Assembly (NCBI GenBank): GCA_022820505.1
Contig: JAJEFK010000021.1
Span: forward strand, 124,001 to 188,000
Reading direction: 5' to 3'
DNA from: Acidimicrobiia bacterium
Lineage (GTDB): Bacteria > Actinomycetota > Acidimicrobiia > Acidimicrobiales > Poriferisodalaceae
DNA: 64,000 bases
Part shown: positions 1-8,002 of the stretch, in pieces
Position numbering within the stretch: the stretch's first letter is position 1
Layout of the letters: each line of letters begins with the position of its first letter
Notes under the pieces: generated by a model
What the model was told of the DNA's origin: nothing
Database searches by the model: none
What the model saw: the letters and a program-made list of their open reading frames with translations, nothing else
Translations under genes and position numbers: made by a program

Positions 1-456
1 GCCGACACCCGCTGGGCGCTGGCGTGGTACGCCCAGCACGGCCACAACAACGGCCCTGCTGGTGATGCAGACACGCTGTGCAAGGCCAAGAACACCTCCA
101 TCGCGGGCCTCGTGGAGGCGGGCATCCTGTGGCAGCAGGGCAACGAGTGCCGCCTGCTGACCGTCGACGAACTCGACGAGGACTGGGACCCGGCCACCGA
201 CCGGCGCCTGACCGTCTGGGAAACCACTCTTCACCTGCGCCGCAAGCTGATGAGCGACGGCGAGCAGGCAGCGTCTGCACTCCTGGCCCAAGGCGGCGTC
301 ATCGACGATGCCCCGCGCGATCTCGCCTACCGCCTGTTCCACATCTGCGAGCGCCAAGGCTGGCAGCCCGAAGCGGTGGCCTACAACGCCCTCGTCACCT
401 CCTGGCCCGAGATCATCCGCCAAGCCACAGCCCCCACCGACCTCACCCTCATCTGA
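1..456 (+). CDS. DUF1156-family DNA methyltransferase, C-terminal end (gene runs off the left edge)
   Basis: The reading frame is open from base 1 and ends at 454-456, giving 151 residues with no start in the window. The text (W-A-L-A-W-Y near the start, then K-N-T-S, V-E-A-G-I-L, D-W-D-P-A-T-D-R-R-L-T-V-W-E, L-A-Y-R-L-F-H-I-C-E-R, ending W-P-E-I) matches what I know of the C-terminus of the large COG1743/DUF1156 adenine-specific DNA methylases. These modify DNA in phage-defence modules and appear as PglXI in some BREX systems. The catalytic domain lies upstream of the window. The DUF499 ATPase gene 1.5 kb downstream is a known partner of this family, which strengthens the call. Family recognition is from memory of conserved text, so the exact subfamily is uncertain. 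Confidence 0.75.
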   Translation, partial: ADTRWALAWYAQHGHNNGPAGDADTLCKAKNTSIAGLVEAGILWQQGNECRLLTVDELDEDWDPATDRRLTVWETTLHLRRKLMSDGEQAASALLAQGGVIDDAPRDLAYRLFHICERQGWQPEAVAYNALVTSWPEIIRQATAPTDLTLI

Positions 457-625
457 CCCGCACCCGTGGGCGTCGCTCCCGACGTCGGCCGCCATCCTTG
501 ACGACGTGCGGAAGTTGGGTCACACCCCCCTCGTAGTCTGTAGACCATGGCCTACGGTCCCCATGCGACCGGTGGCACCCTGTCTGACCCCAACCGACCC
601 CACAGCGCCAGCGAAGGAGCGACCC

Positions 626-862
626 ATGAGTTACAACCCACCCTTCATCCCGGAGTCCCGCCGCAACGACGAGTCCCTGCACGGGCAAATCGCGCGTGCA
701 CGAAGAGCGCGCGAAGACACTGCCGATCGAGTTCGCAAACGCAGGTCCGGACCCGACCCTAATGGTCGCCCACATCGCACAGGGGAACCATGGAAGACAG
801 GCAGGTGGCGTGCGAATGGCGGCCAAGTCATCCTGCCGATGGACCGCCCGCGTGTCCTCTGA
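626..862 (+). CDS. small basic protein of unknown function in the defence module
   Basis: This is a 78-residue frame starting at ATG 626 behind a good Shine-Dalgarno AAGGAG (614-619, spacing 6). The product is hydrophilic and Arg-rich (a run A-R-A-R-R-A-R-E near residue 22, later V-R-K-R-R-S). It has no membrane segment or cysteine pair, and I recognise no family. Its last 11 bases overlap the preferred GTG start of the protease gene (852), as expected for translational coupling. Upstream frames that run through the same bases look like shadows of the methyltransferase gene. The case rests on the ribosome site and the coupling; it could be a chance frame in a leader region. Confidence 0.45.
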   Translation: MSYNPPFIPESRRNDESLHGQIARARRAREDTADRVRKRRSGPDPNGRPHRTGEPWKTGRWRANGGQVILPMDRPRVL

Positions 863-1712
863 GCAACCTCCGAAGGTGGCCGCGGAGCAGTCGCCCTACT
901 TTCGGGCGCTTCAGGCACCTCGCTATGAACGTCAAGCCCAGATTCGTAGCTACGAGGACAAATTTGAACGGGGCTTGATCGTAGTCAACGGACCCATACA
1001 CCCCGATGTGGTAGCACCCTTTGCGGACGCAATTGGCGATCTTGAGTCAGATGAGAGCCTCGATCTCATGCTTACGTCGATTGGCGGCGATGGCGAGATC
1101 GCTTACAGACTCGCGTCAATGTGTCACGGAGGTAGAGCCGACTTTAGAGTGATTGTCGTTGACTTGGCGGCATCGGCGGCAACGCTTCTCGCACTCGGCG
1201 CCGAGTCAATAGTGATGAGCGATGTTTCGGCCTTGGGTCCCGTAGATCCGCAGATATATGTCGAAGGATGGGGTGACTACTACCCGGCGAAGGACATCAT
1301 CGAGATTGTCGAGAGCCTTGAAGGACGAGCCAATCAGAATCCTCAAGTCTTCGAATACTATGTCGCGCTACTTGGTGAAATCGACGCCTTACTATACCAG
1401 TCTGCTGTGTCGGCTACCCGACGCACACAGGAATTGGTGCCTCAGTTAGTCTCATTGAGACAAGTCGCTCCGAGTGCTGACATCGTAGACAATTTAACGA
1501 AGGAATTGCAGAGCCACGCGGAACACTCAGCAACTATTGGATATAACCGTGCACGTGAAATCGGACTCGAAGTCGAATACTTGCCGCCCAACTCTCAGCA
1601 ATGGAGCATGTTGTGGAGGCTTCATGCGCATTATATGGCGTTGTCTGGTGCGTATTCCGGCGTAGGGGTAACAGTAGAAGGACGACGAGTATCGTTCCAT
1701 TTTCACGTGTAG
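852..1712 (+). CDS. Clp-fold serine protease of the SDH/SppA-like type
   Basis: The product is 286 residues from GTG 852. In-frame ATGs at 696, 762 and 816 are possible, but conservation appears to begin near S-P-Y-F-R-A, so 852 fits best. The fold signature is clear: I-G-G-D-G-E-I-A-Y near residues 77-85, then A-A-S-A-A-T-L-L-A-L-G-A-E with candidate nucleophile Ser108, then S-A-L-G-P-V-D-P-Q-I near 126-135. This is the ClpP/crotonase-fold 'serine dehydrogenase proteinase' family (Pfam SDH_sah type). No signal peptide or membrane segment precedes the domain, so it is probably cytoplasmic. The DNA is clearly more AT-rich than its neighbours, suggesting separate acquisition. Lying between a DUF1156 methylase and a DUF499 ATPase, it is a plausible effector of that defence module; that role is inference. 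Confidence 0.72.
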   Translation: MSSEQPPKVAAEQSPYFRALQAPRYERQAQIRSYEDKFERGLIVVNGPIHPDVVAPFADAIGDLESDESLDLMLTSIGGDGEIAYRLASMCHGGRADFRVIVVDLAASAATLLALGAESIVMSDVSALGPVDPQIYVEGWGDYYPAKDIIEIVESLEGRANQNPQVFEYYVALLGEIDALLYQSAVSATRRTQELVPQLVSLRQVAPSADIVDNLTKELQSHAEHSATIGYNRAREIGLEVEYLPPNSQQWSMLWRLHAHYMALSGAYSGVGVTVEGRRVSFHFHV

Positions 1713-1801
1713 GCGGACGCTGACTCTGGCGGATGGAGTGCCCAGGCGGCGCGTGCAAGATGAAACAGATTTTGGCCGTCTATGAGAACAAGAGTGCGCA
1801 T
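1703..1801 (-). pseudogene. 5' stub of an NYN-domain (PIN-like nuclease) gene
   Basis: On the minus strand ATG 1801 opens a 32-codon frame beginning M-R-T-L-V-L-I-D-G-Q-N-L-F-H-L-A-R-A-A-W, then losing any family-like text before a stop at 1703. The phrase I-D-G-Q-N-L is the start of NYN domains, metal-dependent RNases related to PIN, in which the Asp is catalytic. A normal NYN protein is about 150-250 residues, so only the first ~20 codons survive. The break lies close to the 3' end of the convergent protease gene, so the two were probably joined by a rearrangement. The match is short and could be chance, but the motif sits exactly at a start codon as in the family. Confidence 0.42.
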
Positions 1802-1954
1802 AATGGAAACACCCGCCCGGGGGCCGTCCGTGTGGTCGGCCCAGCGGGCGGGGATCAGATGCGCCAAGGATATCAGTGACGGGCGTATGACGACATCCTG
1901 GAGAGCAGAATTCCGCTCGCCGCGCGTCTTGGTTCGACTGAGTGGAGGCAGACA

Positions 1955-4900
1955 ATGGCGGAGATGAGCAATCGGGCGCGGGTGGGGGAGGCGTTCGAGG
2001 TATTGGCCCGAGTGTTGCGCCCGTTCGTCGACCGGCACATGTCGAGCGGGGCTGGCGGTGGCGCGGACTGGGCAGCGACGTTTGCTGCGACGGCGCGTCC
2101 GGCGCTGCGGGAGTACTCGGAGGACGACCCGGCCTTCTTGTTGCGGGTGATTGCTGACTGCTGGCAGGGCAGGTTCGAGCGGCAGCTGCCACGCGGGGCT
2201 CGCAACATTGTCTTCACACTTCGTGACAAGCGCAACGAGTGGGCTCACAACAAGCGCTTTCAGCTGCACGACGCGCAGTACACGCTGAGCGGGATCGTCA
2301 CGCTGATCGAAGCGGTCGCACCTTCGGAAGCCGCCGCCGTGCAGGAGTTACTCGACGACCTAAACCGAACACAGTACGAACGCACGCAGCGCAGCGATGA
2401 GAGCGAGCACCCCGGTGCGGTGTTCAACGTGGTGGACTCGCCGCCGGCTGGGTTGAGGCCGTGGCGGGAGGTGATCCACCCCCATGCGGATATTCACTCG
2501 GGCCGTTTCAGCGTTGCGGAGTTCGCAGCCGATTTGGAGATGGTTCGCCGAGGCGAGGGCAGTGAAGAATATGCCAACCCGCGTCGGTTCTTCGAGCGCA
2601 CCTACTTGACGGCGGGGTTGCGCGACCTGCTCACGCTCGCCGTCAGGCGTGTGTCGGGGCAAGGCGGACAGCCGGTCATCAGCTGTCAGACCAACTTCGG
2701 TGGCGGAAAGACACACAGTCTCATCGCGTTGTATCACCTGATGTCGGGTCTCGACCTGTCTCAGATGCCGGCGGAGATCGCCAATCTGGTTCGCGATGCC
2801 GGCGTCGACAACCTGCCCGAAGTGAATTGCGCCGTCGTCGTCGGCAACCGTTTCGGCGCCGGTGAGATTCACACCAAGTCCGACGGCACTGAGGTGCAAA
2901 CGATCTGGGGCGAGATCGCGTGGCAGCTCGGTGGAGCTGCGGCGTACGAACTGGTCGCCGACAGCGACCGCAACCGCACCAACCCCGGCGAGGCGATCCG
3001 GGACGTGCTCACCGTGTGTTCGCCGTGCCTGATCCTCATTGACGAATGGGTCGCCTACGCACGGGAGCTCTACGAGCGCACCGACCTGCCCGGCGGCAGC
3101 TTCGATTCTCAGTTCAGCTTCGCCCAGACACTCTCAGAGGCAACGAGGGCGACCGACGGGGCGCTGTTCGTGGTGTCCATACCCGCTTCAGAGGAAGCCG
3201 ACACCGACGAGGACAGTTTCGCGGTGTCGAGCTTGGAGGTGGGCGGCACAGCCGGGCGCGAGGCGCTGCGGCGGTTGACCAATGTCACGAACCGCCTCGC
3301 GGAGACTTGGCAGCCCGCGAGCGGCGACGAGAGCTACGAGATCGTGCGTCGGCGGCTCTTCCAGCCGCTCAGCGACGAGGCACGAGCGCACCGGGACGAA
3401 ACCGCAGAGGCCTTCGGTCGGCTCTACCGGTCTCGACGCGCCGACTTCCCTTCCGAGTGCTCCGAGATCGCGTTCGTCGAGCGCATCAAGGCGGCATATC
3501 CGATCCACCCGGAAGTGTTCGACCGGCTCTATCAGGACTGGTCGTCGATCGATCGCTTCCAGCGCACGCGCGGTGTGCTTCGGCTGATGGCCGCAACCAT
3601 CGACTCGCTCTGGGCGAGCGATGACAAGTCGCCCCTGATCCTGCCCTGCTCGATCCCCTTGGGCGACGACCGCGTTGTCAATGAGCTGGCCGGACGGCTG
3701 CCTGACTATTGGCATCCGGTCATCGATTCTGATGTGGACGGGCAGGCCTCGCATGCCGGGCGCATCGACCGAGCAACGCCTCACTTGGGGGCGCTGCATG
3801 CGGCGCGTCGGGTTGCTCGGACCATCTTCGTCGGCGCGACGCCCCGGGTCGGAGGGCCGAACCAAGGCTTGGATCTGCGTCGCGTACGTCTCGGGGCCAC
3901 CTTCGTCGGCGACCCGTCGGGTCCGGTGTCTGATGCGCTGAGCCGGCTCGCTGCCGAGGCGCCGTACCTGTACGTCGACCGCGACCGCTACTGGTTCGAC
4001 CGGCAGCAGAACGTGACGAGAACCGCACGTGACGAGATCGAGAACCTGCTTTCGGGTGACCGTTTCCAGTTGCACGCTGAGATTGTCAGGAGGCTGCGCG
4101 AGTGGAGCGGCAGGGTTGGCATGCAAGCCGACGCCTTCGCAAGTGTCCATGTCGCTCCGGCGAGCGGCGCCGATGTGGCTGATGAGCCGCGTGCGCGCCT
4201 TGTGGTGTTGGAACCCGGGACCACACTGACTCTGAACTCCGACGATTCGCCCGCTGTGTCCACGGCGCGAGAGATACTCGAACAACGAGGTGCTGGACCG
4301 CGGCAGTACAGGAACATGCTGGTGTTCGCCGCAGCCGAGCAGCGCGCCGCTGAGGCCCTGGAACAGGCTGCAGCCGAGTTCTTGGCCTGGGAAGGCATCT
4401 GTACGCGCCAAGACGACCTGAATCTCGACGCCCAGCAGATGAACCTCGCCCGGTCGCAGCGCGAGCGGGCTGATCAGGCCACTGGATTGCGAATAGCGGA
4501 GGCCTACCGCTTCCTCCTGGTTCCCCAGCAAGAGGATCCTCGCGGTTCCGTCACGCTGGAGGTGGTCAGACTGGACGCGGACAGCGCGGCGGGAGAGCGG
4601 AACGGTCGCCGGCGCGCCGGCGACCATCAGCTCAGCGCGATGCAGCCGGTGGCGCGCATAGCCGAGAACGCTGCCCGACGGCTCGTAAACGATGGCAGCC
4701 TGGGCGCGCAGTTCCCAGCGGTCCTGCTGCGTCAGCAACTCGACGGGGTGCTGGCATCGCGCTGGGCAGAGGGCCACGTGTCGCTATCCGCGCTCTGGGA
4801 AGACATGGCGCGATACGTCTACCTGCCGCGCTTGCGTGATCAGGATGTGCTGACGTCCACGGTCGAACGCGGCCCTGAGGGCATCGCTTGGACGACCGAG

Positions 4901-5440
4901 GGATTCGCCGTCGCCGTTTCCTACGACGAGGCGGCCGGTCGCTACTTGGGGCTGAGCCTGCCCGGCGAGCGAACAGCGGCAGTGACTCCATCCCATCTCC
5001 TCGTTCATCCTGACTTGGCCATGCAGCAGCATGAGCGAGACCGTGAAGCAGCTGCGGGCGACGACGCCGGAGGGACGAGTGGGGATGGCGGCGACCCGGA
5101 AGGTGACCGTGGTGGTGCCTCAGGCGGGGACGACTACTTCGGCGGTGGTGCAGACGACGAAAGCGAGGGTTCCGGTTCTCAGACGGATCCGTCGCGTCCA
5201 GCCCTCAGCGTCTTTCGAGGGTCGATTGTCTTGAACCCTGATCGCCCCACCCGCGCATTCACCCAGGTCAGCGACGATGTGCTCACCCATCTCATCGGTC
5301 ACCCAGATGCAGAAGTCGTCGTTCGAGTCGAAGTCGAAGTCCGCAAGCCGGGAGGCTTCGCTGGCGATCTCGTCCGCGACGTCAACGAGAACACCCGAGT
5401 TCTCGGCTTTGAGGAAGGCACCGGCTTCAGCGAGGACTAG
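1955..5440 (+). CDS. Swt1-like HEPN + DUF499 AAA-type ATPase, defence-associated
   Basis: The product is 1161 residues; ATG 1955 is fixed by GGAGG at 1944-1948. Residues ~1-150 form a Swt1-type HEPN domain with an R-x4-H motif (R-N-E-W-A-H, ~93-98), the usual RNase signature of HEPN proteins. The DUF499/COG1483 ATPase core follows: Walker A as N-F-G-G-G-K-T-H near 246-253 and Walker B as L-I-L-I-D-E near 358-363. A long middle region of mostly helical character and an acidic Gly/Asp-rich linker (~1045-1085) lead to a short C-terminal domain. DUF499 proteins accompany DUF1156 methylases in anti-phage islands; they are thought to be NTP-driven and their exact role is unsettled. The next gene is convergent and metabolic, so the module ends here, without the helicase partners that can accompany such pairs. 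Confidence 0.85.
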   Translation: MAEMSNRARVGEAFEVLARVLRPFVDRHMSSGAGGGADWAATFAATARPALREYSEDDPAFLLRVIADCWQGRFERQLPRGARNIVFTLRDKRNEWAHNKRFQLHDAQYTLSGIVTLIEAVAPSEAAAVQELLDDLNRTQYERTQRSDESEHPGAVFNVVDSPPAGLRPWREVIHPHADIHSGRFSVAEFAADLEMVRRGEGSEEYANPRRFFERTYLTAGLRDLLTLAVRRVSGQGGQPVISCQTNFGGGKTHSLIALYHLMSGLDLSQMPAEIANLVRDAGVDNLPEVNCAVVVGNRFGAGEIHTKSDGTEVQTIWGEIAWQLGGAAAYELVADSDRNRTNPGEAIRDVLTVCSPCLILIDEWVAYARELYERTDLPGGSFDSQFSFAQTLSEATRATDGALFVVSIPASEEADTDEDSFAVSSLEVGGTAGREALRRLTNVTNRLAETWQPASGDESYEIVRRRLFQPLSDEARAHRDETAEAFGRLYRSRRADFPSECSEIAFVERIKAAYPIHPEVFDRLYQDWSSIDRFQRTRGVLRLMAATIDSLWASDDKSPLILPCSIPLGDDRVVNELAGRLPDYWHPVIDSDVDGQASHAGRIDRATPHLGALHAARRVARTIFVGATPRVGGPNQGLDLRRVRLGATFVGDPSGPVSDALSRLAAEAPYLYVDRDRYWFDRQQNVTRTARDEIENLLSGDRFQLHAEIVRRLREWSGRVGMQADAFASVHVAPASGADVADEPRARLVVLEPGTTLTLNSDDSPAVSTAREILEQRGAGPRQYRNMLVFAAAEQRAAEALEQAAAEFLAWEGICTRQDDLNLDAQQMNLARSQRERADQATGLRIAEAYRFLLVPQQEDPRGSVTLEVVRLDADSAAGERNGRRRAGDHQLSAMQPVARIAENAARRLVNDGSLGAQFPAVLLRQQLDGVLASRWAEGHVSLSALWEDMARYVYLPRLRDQDVLTSTVERGPEGIAWTTEGFAVAVSYDEAAGRYLGLSLPGERTAAVTPSHLLVHPDLAMQQHERDREAAAGDDAGGTSGDGGDPEGDRGGASGGDDYFGGGADDESEGSGSQTDPSRPALSVFRGSIVLNPDRPTRAFTQVSDDVLTHLIGHPDAEVVVRVEVEVRKPGGFAGDLVRDVNENTRVLGFEEGTGFSED

Positions 5441-5446
5441 GGACGT

Positions 5447-7906
5447 TCAGCCGATGGCGCCGGCTACGGCGAGTTCGACGACGCGGTCGTCGTCGTAGCC
5501 GAGGATGTCCCGCAGGACCAGGTCGTTGTGCTCGCCGAGGCTGGGTCCTGACCTGGTGACCTCGTGAGGTGACGCGCTGAGCTGCAGGCGGGGCGCCTCC
5601 ACGACCATGCGGTCGTACACCGGGTGCTCCACGTTCATCCAATGGCCGCGATGGATGAGCTGCGGATCGGCCAAGCAGCCGAGACTGTTCTGGCTGGCGT
5701 GTGCGGGCACGCCCGCAGCCTGCAGCGCGGCTTCGGCCTCTCCCGGCGTGCGCCCGGCGGCCCATGCCGCGATGGCGGCGTCGATTTCTGCGCTGCGAGC
5801 GTGGCGTCCCTCCGCGTCAAGGCCGGCCAGTTCCGCCGGAACGGGCTGGCCGTCGCGGCCGAGCACCTCACACAGTGACTCCCACTGGTGTTCGGTCTCG
5901 CACACGACCGCAACCCATGGGTCTGGCGCCTCGAGCGGGTTGTCGGGGTCGGCATCTCCCGAGTGGCAGGGGTACATCGCATGGGGGCACAGGAACGCGT
6001 CCGCGTTGCCCGACCGGGTGGCAGCAACGCTGTTGACCGTGTGCTCGAGCACCTCGGTCGCAAGGAAGTGCACCGCGGCCTCGGCCTGAGCGAAGTCGAG
6101 ATGCTGGCCCCGGCCCTGCGGATCGGCGTCGCGGGCGTCGAGCGCGGCCAGCAGCAGCGGCACCATGTACTGCGGGGTGACGTAGTCGGTGTAGGCGAGG
6201 AACGGTCCCGCCGGAGCCCGGTCCGGCCAGCCGGTCATCTCGTAGTAGCCGGTGATGGCACCGGCCAGATTGCCGAAGCCGGCGAATGTGGCGAGCGGTC
6301 CGGTCTGGCCCATCAGGCTGGTGCTCAGCAGAATCAGGCCCGGGTTGCGGGCCGAGAGCGTCTCGTAACCGATGCCCCAGTCGTCGAGCGTGCCAGGCGT
6401 GTACGACTCGACGTAGATGTCGGCCCATTCCGCCAGGTCGCACAGCACGTCGCGGCCCTCGGCGGTGTTGAGATCGACGGTCACGCCGAGCTTGCCCGCG
6501 TTGAGCGTGCCGTACTGGATCGAGGCATCGGGCCCCATGTCGCCCCGCAGGCCGCCGCCGCTGCCGCGTGCGGCGTCGAAACGCGCCGGCCCTTCCACCT
6601 TGACGACCGTGGCGCCGAAGTCGGCGAGCACCCGCGTCGTGAACGGCCCGGCGTACACCCACGTGGTGTCGAGCACCTTGATCCCCTCGAGGGGCCGCGG
6701 GCTCGACGGATCGCCGCCGCCGTCGCGCAGTTTCTCCGCGGCGTCCAGCAGCGCCGAGCGCGGCTTCGCCTTGACGGCCGCGGTGTGGGCGCCGAGATCC
6801 GGCGGGGTGCCGAGGGAGCGGAGTGGCGTGCGGCTGGGCTTGCACCATGCACCTGGGGTGATCACGCTGCCCCACGCAGGATCGGCGACGGCGTCCCAGT
6901 AGCCGCGTTCGGCGAAGTGCTCCACCTCGGTCAGCTCGGCTGGCGTGTACACGGGTGCCAGCAGCAGCTCGCGGCGCTGCGCTTCGGCGAACAAATCGGC
7001 GCGGGTGCGTGTGCTCGTCAAGCGGGTGATCGCGGCCTTGGTCTGCTCGAGCTGGCCCGGCGCAACCTCAGGATCGGTGAACAGGCGCATCCCGAAGTCG
7101 ACCCAGTCGAGTGCCGCGAGCTCGTCGTCGCAGCAGCCGTTCACATGCACCCAGTCCATCAGCCGCTTGGTGAATCGGCCGATGGTGTCGCCGAACAGCA
7201 GCGTGATCGAGACGTAGCCGTCGGACGCTGGATAGACGAACTGCAGGTGGAAGTTGAGGAAGAGGATCCCGCCCGAGGTTCGCCGGGCTGACGGGTACTG
7301 GTTGGGCGCATGCACGATGCCGGGGAATGCCGTCTGCATCATCGCCTGCTGGGCCGAGATGTCGACGTGCTGGCCGTAGCCGCTGCGGTCGCGCTGGCGC
7401 AGCGCCAGTGCGGTGCCGACCGCTCCGTGCGAGCCGGCGTGCAGCCAGCTCTGCGGGGCCGTGATGCGCAGCGGCGCTCGGTCGGCGTCGCCGGTGATGG
7501 CGGCGCTGCATGCCGCTGCTGCGATGGTGAGGTCCGACGCTGCCCAGCCGGACTTCGGCCCGGTGCTGCCGAACGCCGTGATGGTGGTGTGCACGAGGCC
7601 TGGGTTGACGGCTGCCAGCGTGCCATGGTCGAGACCGAGTCCGGGATCGGGCGACTCGATGAGCGCGTCGGCGCCAGTAACCAGTTCCATCAGCTCGTTG
7701 CGATCGTCGATGATGCAGCTCCGAGCGCCGCGCCGCAGGTTCCACCAGCTCAGCGATGTCCCGTCGGGACCCGTCTCTCGATGGTCCCTGCCACGCCCAT
7801 CGGGGCCTTCGACGAGGATCACCTCTGCGCCCAATGAGCCGAGGATCGAGGTGCACATCGCGCCCCGGTGATCGGTGAGGTCCAGCACTCGGTATGGCTT
7901 CAGCAT
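5447..7906 (-). CDS. CaiB/BaiF-family CoA-transferase, tandem two-domain form
   Basis: The product is 819 residues from ATG 7906; the open frame extends to 8761 but that part is shadow sequence antisense to the thiolase-like gene. Two class III CoA-transferase domains lie in tandem. The first starts L-K-P-Y-R-V-L-D-L-T-D and has Asp182 in H-V-D-I-S. The second starts near residue 405 (L-E-G-I-K-V-L-D-T-T) with G-Q-H-L-D-F-A-Q near 610. The Asp in each is the residue that carries the acyl/CoA anhydride in the family, so both copies look competent. Single-domain members are ~400 residues and form interlocked dimers; the fusion probably makes an intramolecular pair. It would move CoA from an acyl-CoA to a free carboxylate; the substrate is unknown. 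The divergent thiolase/DUF35 genes suggest a shared catabolic pathway. Confidence 0.85.
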   Translation of the reverse strand: MLKPYRVLDLTDHRGAMCTSILGSLGAEVILVEGPDGRGRDHRETGPDGTSLSWWNLRRGARSCIIDDRNELMELVTGADALIESPDPGLGLDHGTLAAVNPGLVHTTITAFGSTGPKSGWAASDLTIAAAACSAAITGDADRAPLRITAPQSWLHAGSHGAVGTALALRQRDRSGYGQHVDISAQQAMMQTAFPGIVHAPNQYPSARRTSGGILFLNFHLQFVYPASDGYVSITLLFGDTIGRFTKRLMDWVHVNGCCDDELAALDWVDFGMRLFTDPEVAPGQLEQTKAAITRLTSTRTRADLFAEAQRRELLLAPVYTPAELTEVEHFAERGYWDAVADPAWGSVITPGAWCKPSRTPLRSLGTPPDLGAHTAAVKAKPRSALLDAAEKLRDGGGDPSSPRPLEGIKVLDTTWVYAGPFTTRVLADFGATVVKVEGPARFDAARGSGGGLRGDMGPDASIQYGTLNAGKLGVTVDLNTAEGRDVLCDLAEWADIYVESYTPGTLDDWGIGYETLSARNPGLILLSTSLMGQTGPLATFAGFGNLAGAITGYYEMTGWPDRAPAGPFLAYTDYVTPQYMVPLLLAALDARDADPQGRGQHLDFAQAEAAVHFLATEVLEHTVNSVAATRSGNADAFLCPHAMYPCHSGDADPDNPLEAPDPWVAVVCETEHQWESLCEVLGRDGQPVPAELAGLDAEGRHARSAEIDAAIAAWAAGRTPGEAEAALQAAGVPAHASQNSLGCLADPQLIHRGHWMNVEHPVYDRMVVEAPRLQLSASPHEVTRSGPSLGEHNDLVLRDILGYDDDRVVELAVAGAIG

Positions 7907-7930
7907 CGCCGCGAAACTAACGCTCGCTCT

Positions 7931-7984
7931 CGGCGCCGACCGACGACCCGGCACCGGCGCAGATCGGGCATCGCGTCGGCGCCG
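7931..7984. promoter_or_regulatory. paired palindromes in a divergent promoter region
   Basis: Between the divergent CoA-transferase (start 7906) and thiolase-like gene (start 8003), CGGCGCCGAC at 7931-7940 is repeated as its exact inverse at 7975-7984. Each arm contains the 8-bp palindrome CGGCGCCG, and the centres are 44 bases apart, about four helical turns. That arrangement suits a dimeric regulator controlling both genes. It is seen directly, but GC-rich palindromes also arise by chance and no regulator gene is adjacent. Confidence 0.35.
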
Positions 7985-8002
7985 GCAGCTAGCGTGCCGC
8001 CG

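Noticed and set aside
3188..4777. 529-codon minus-strand frame inside the DUF499 gene
   Set aside because: It is low-complexity antisense translation of a well-supported gene.
1..5440. Complete BREX system
   Set aside because: No PglZ, BrxC/PglY or BrxL is visible; only a DUF1156 end and a DUF499 ATPase are seen, so BREX cannot be claimed.
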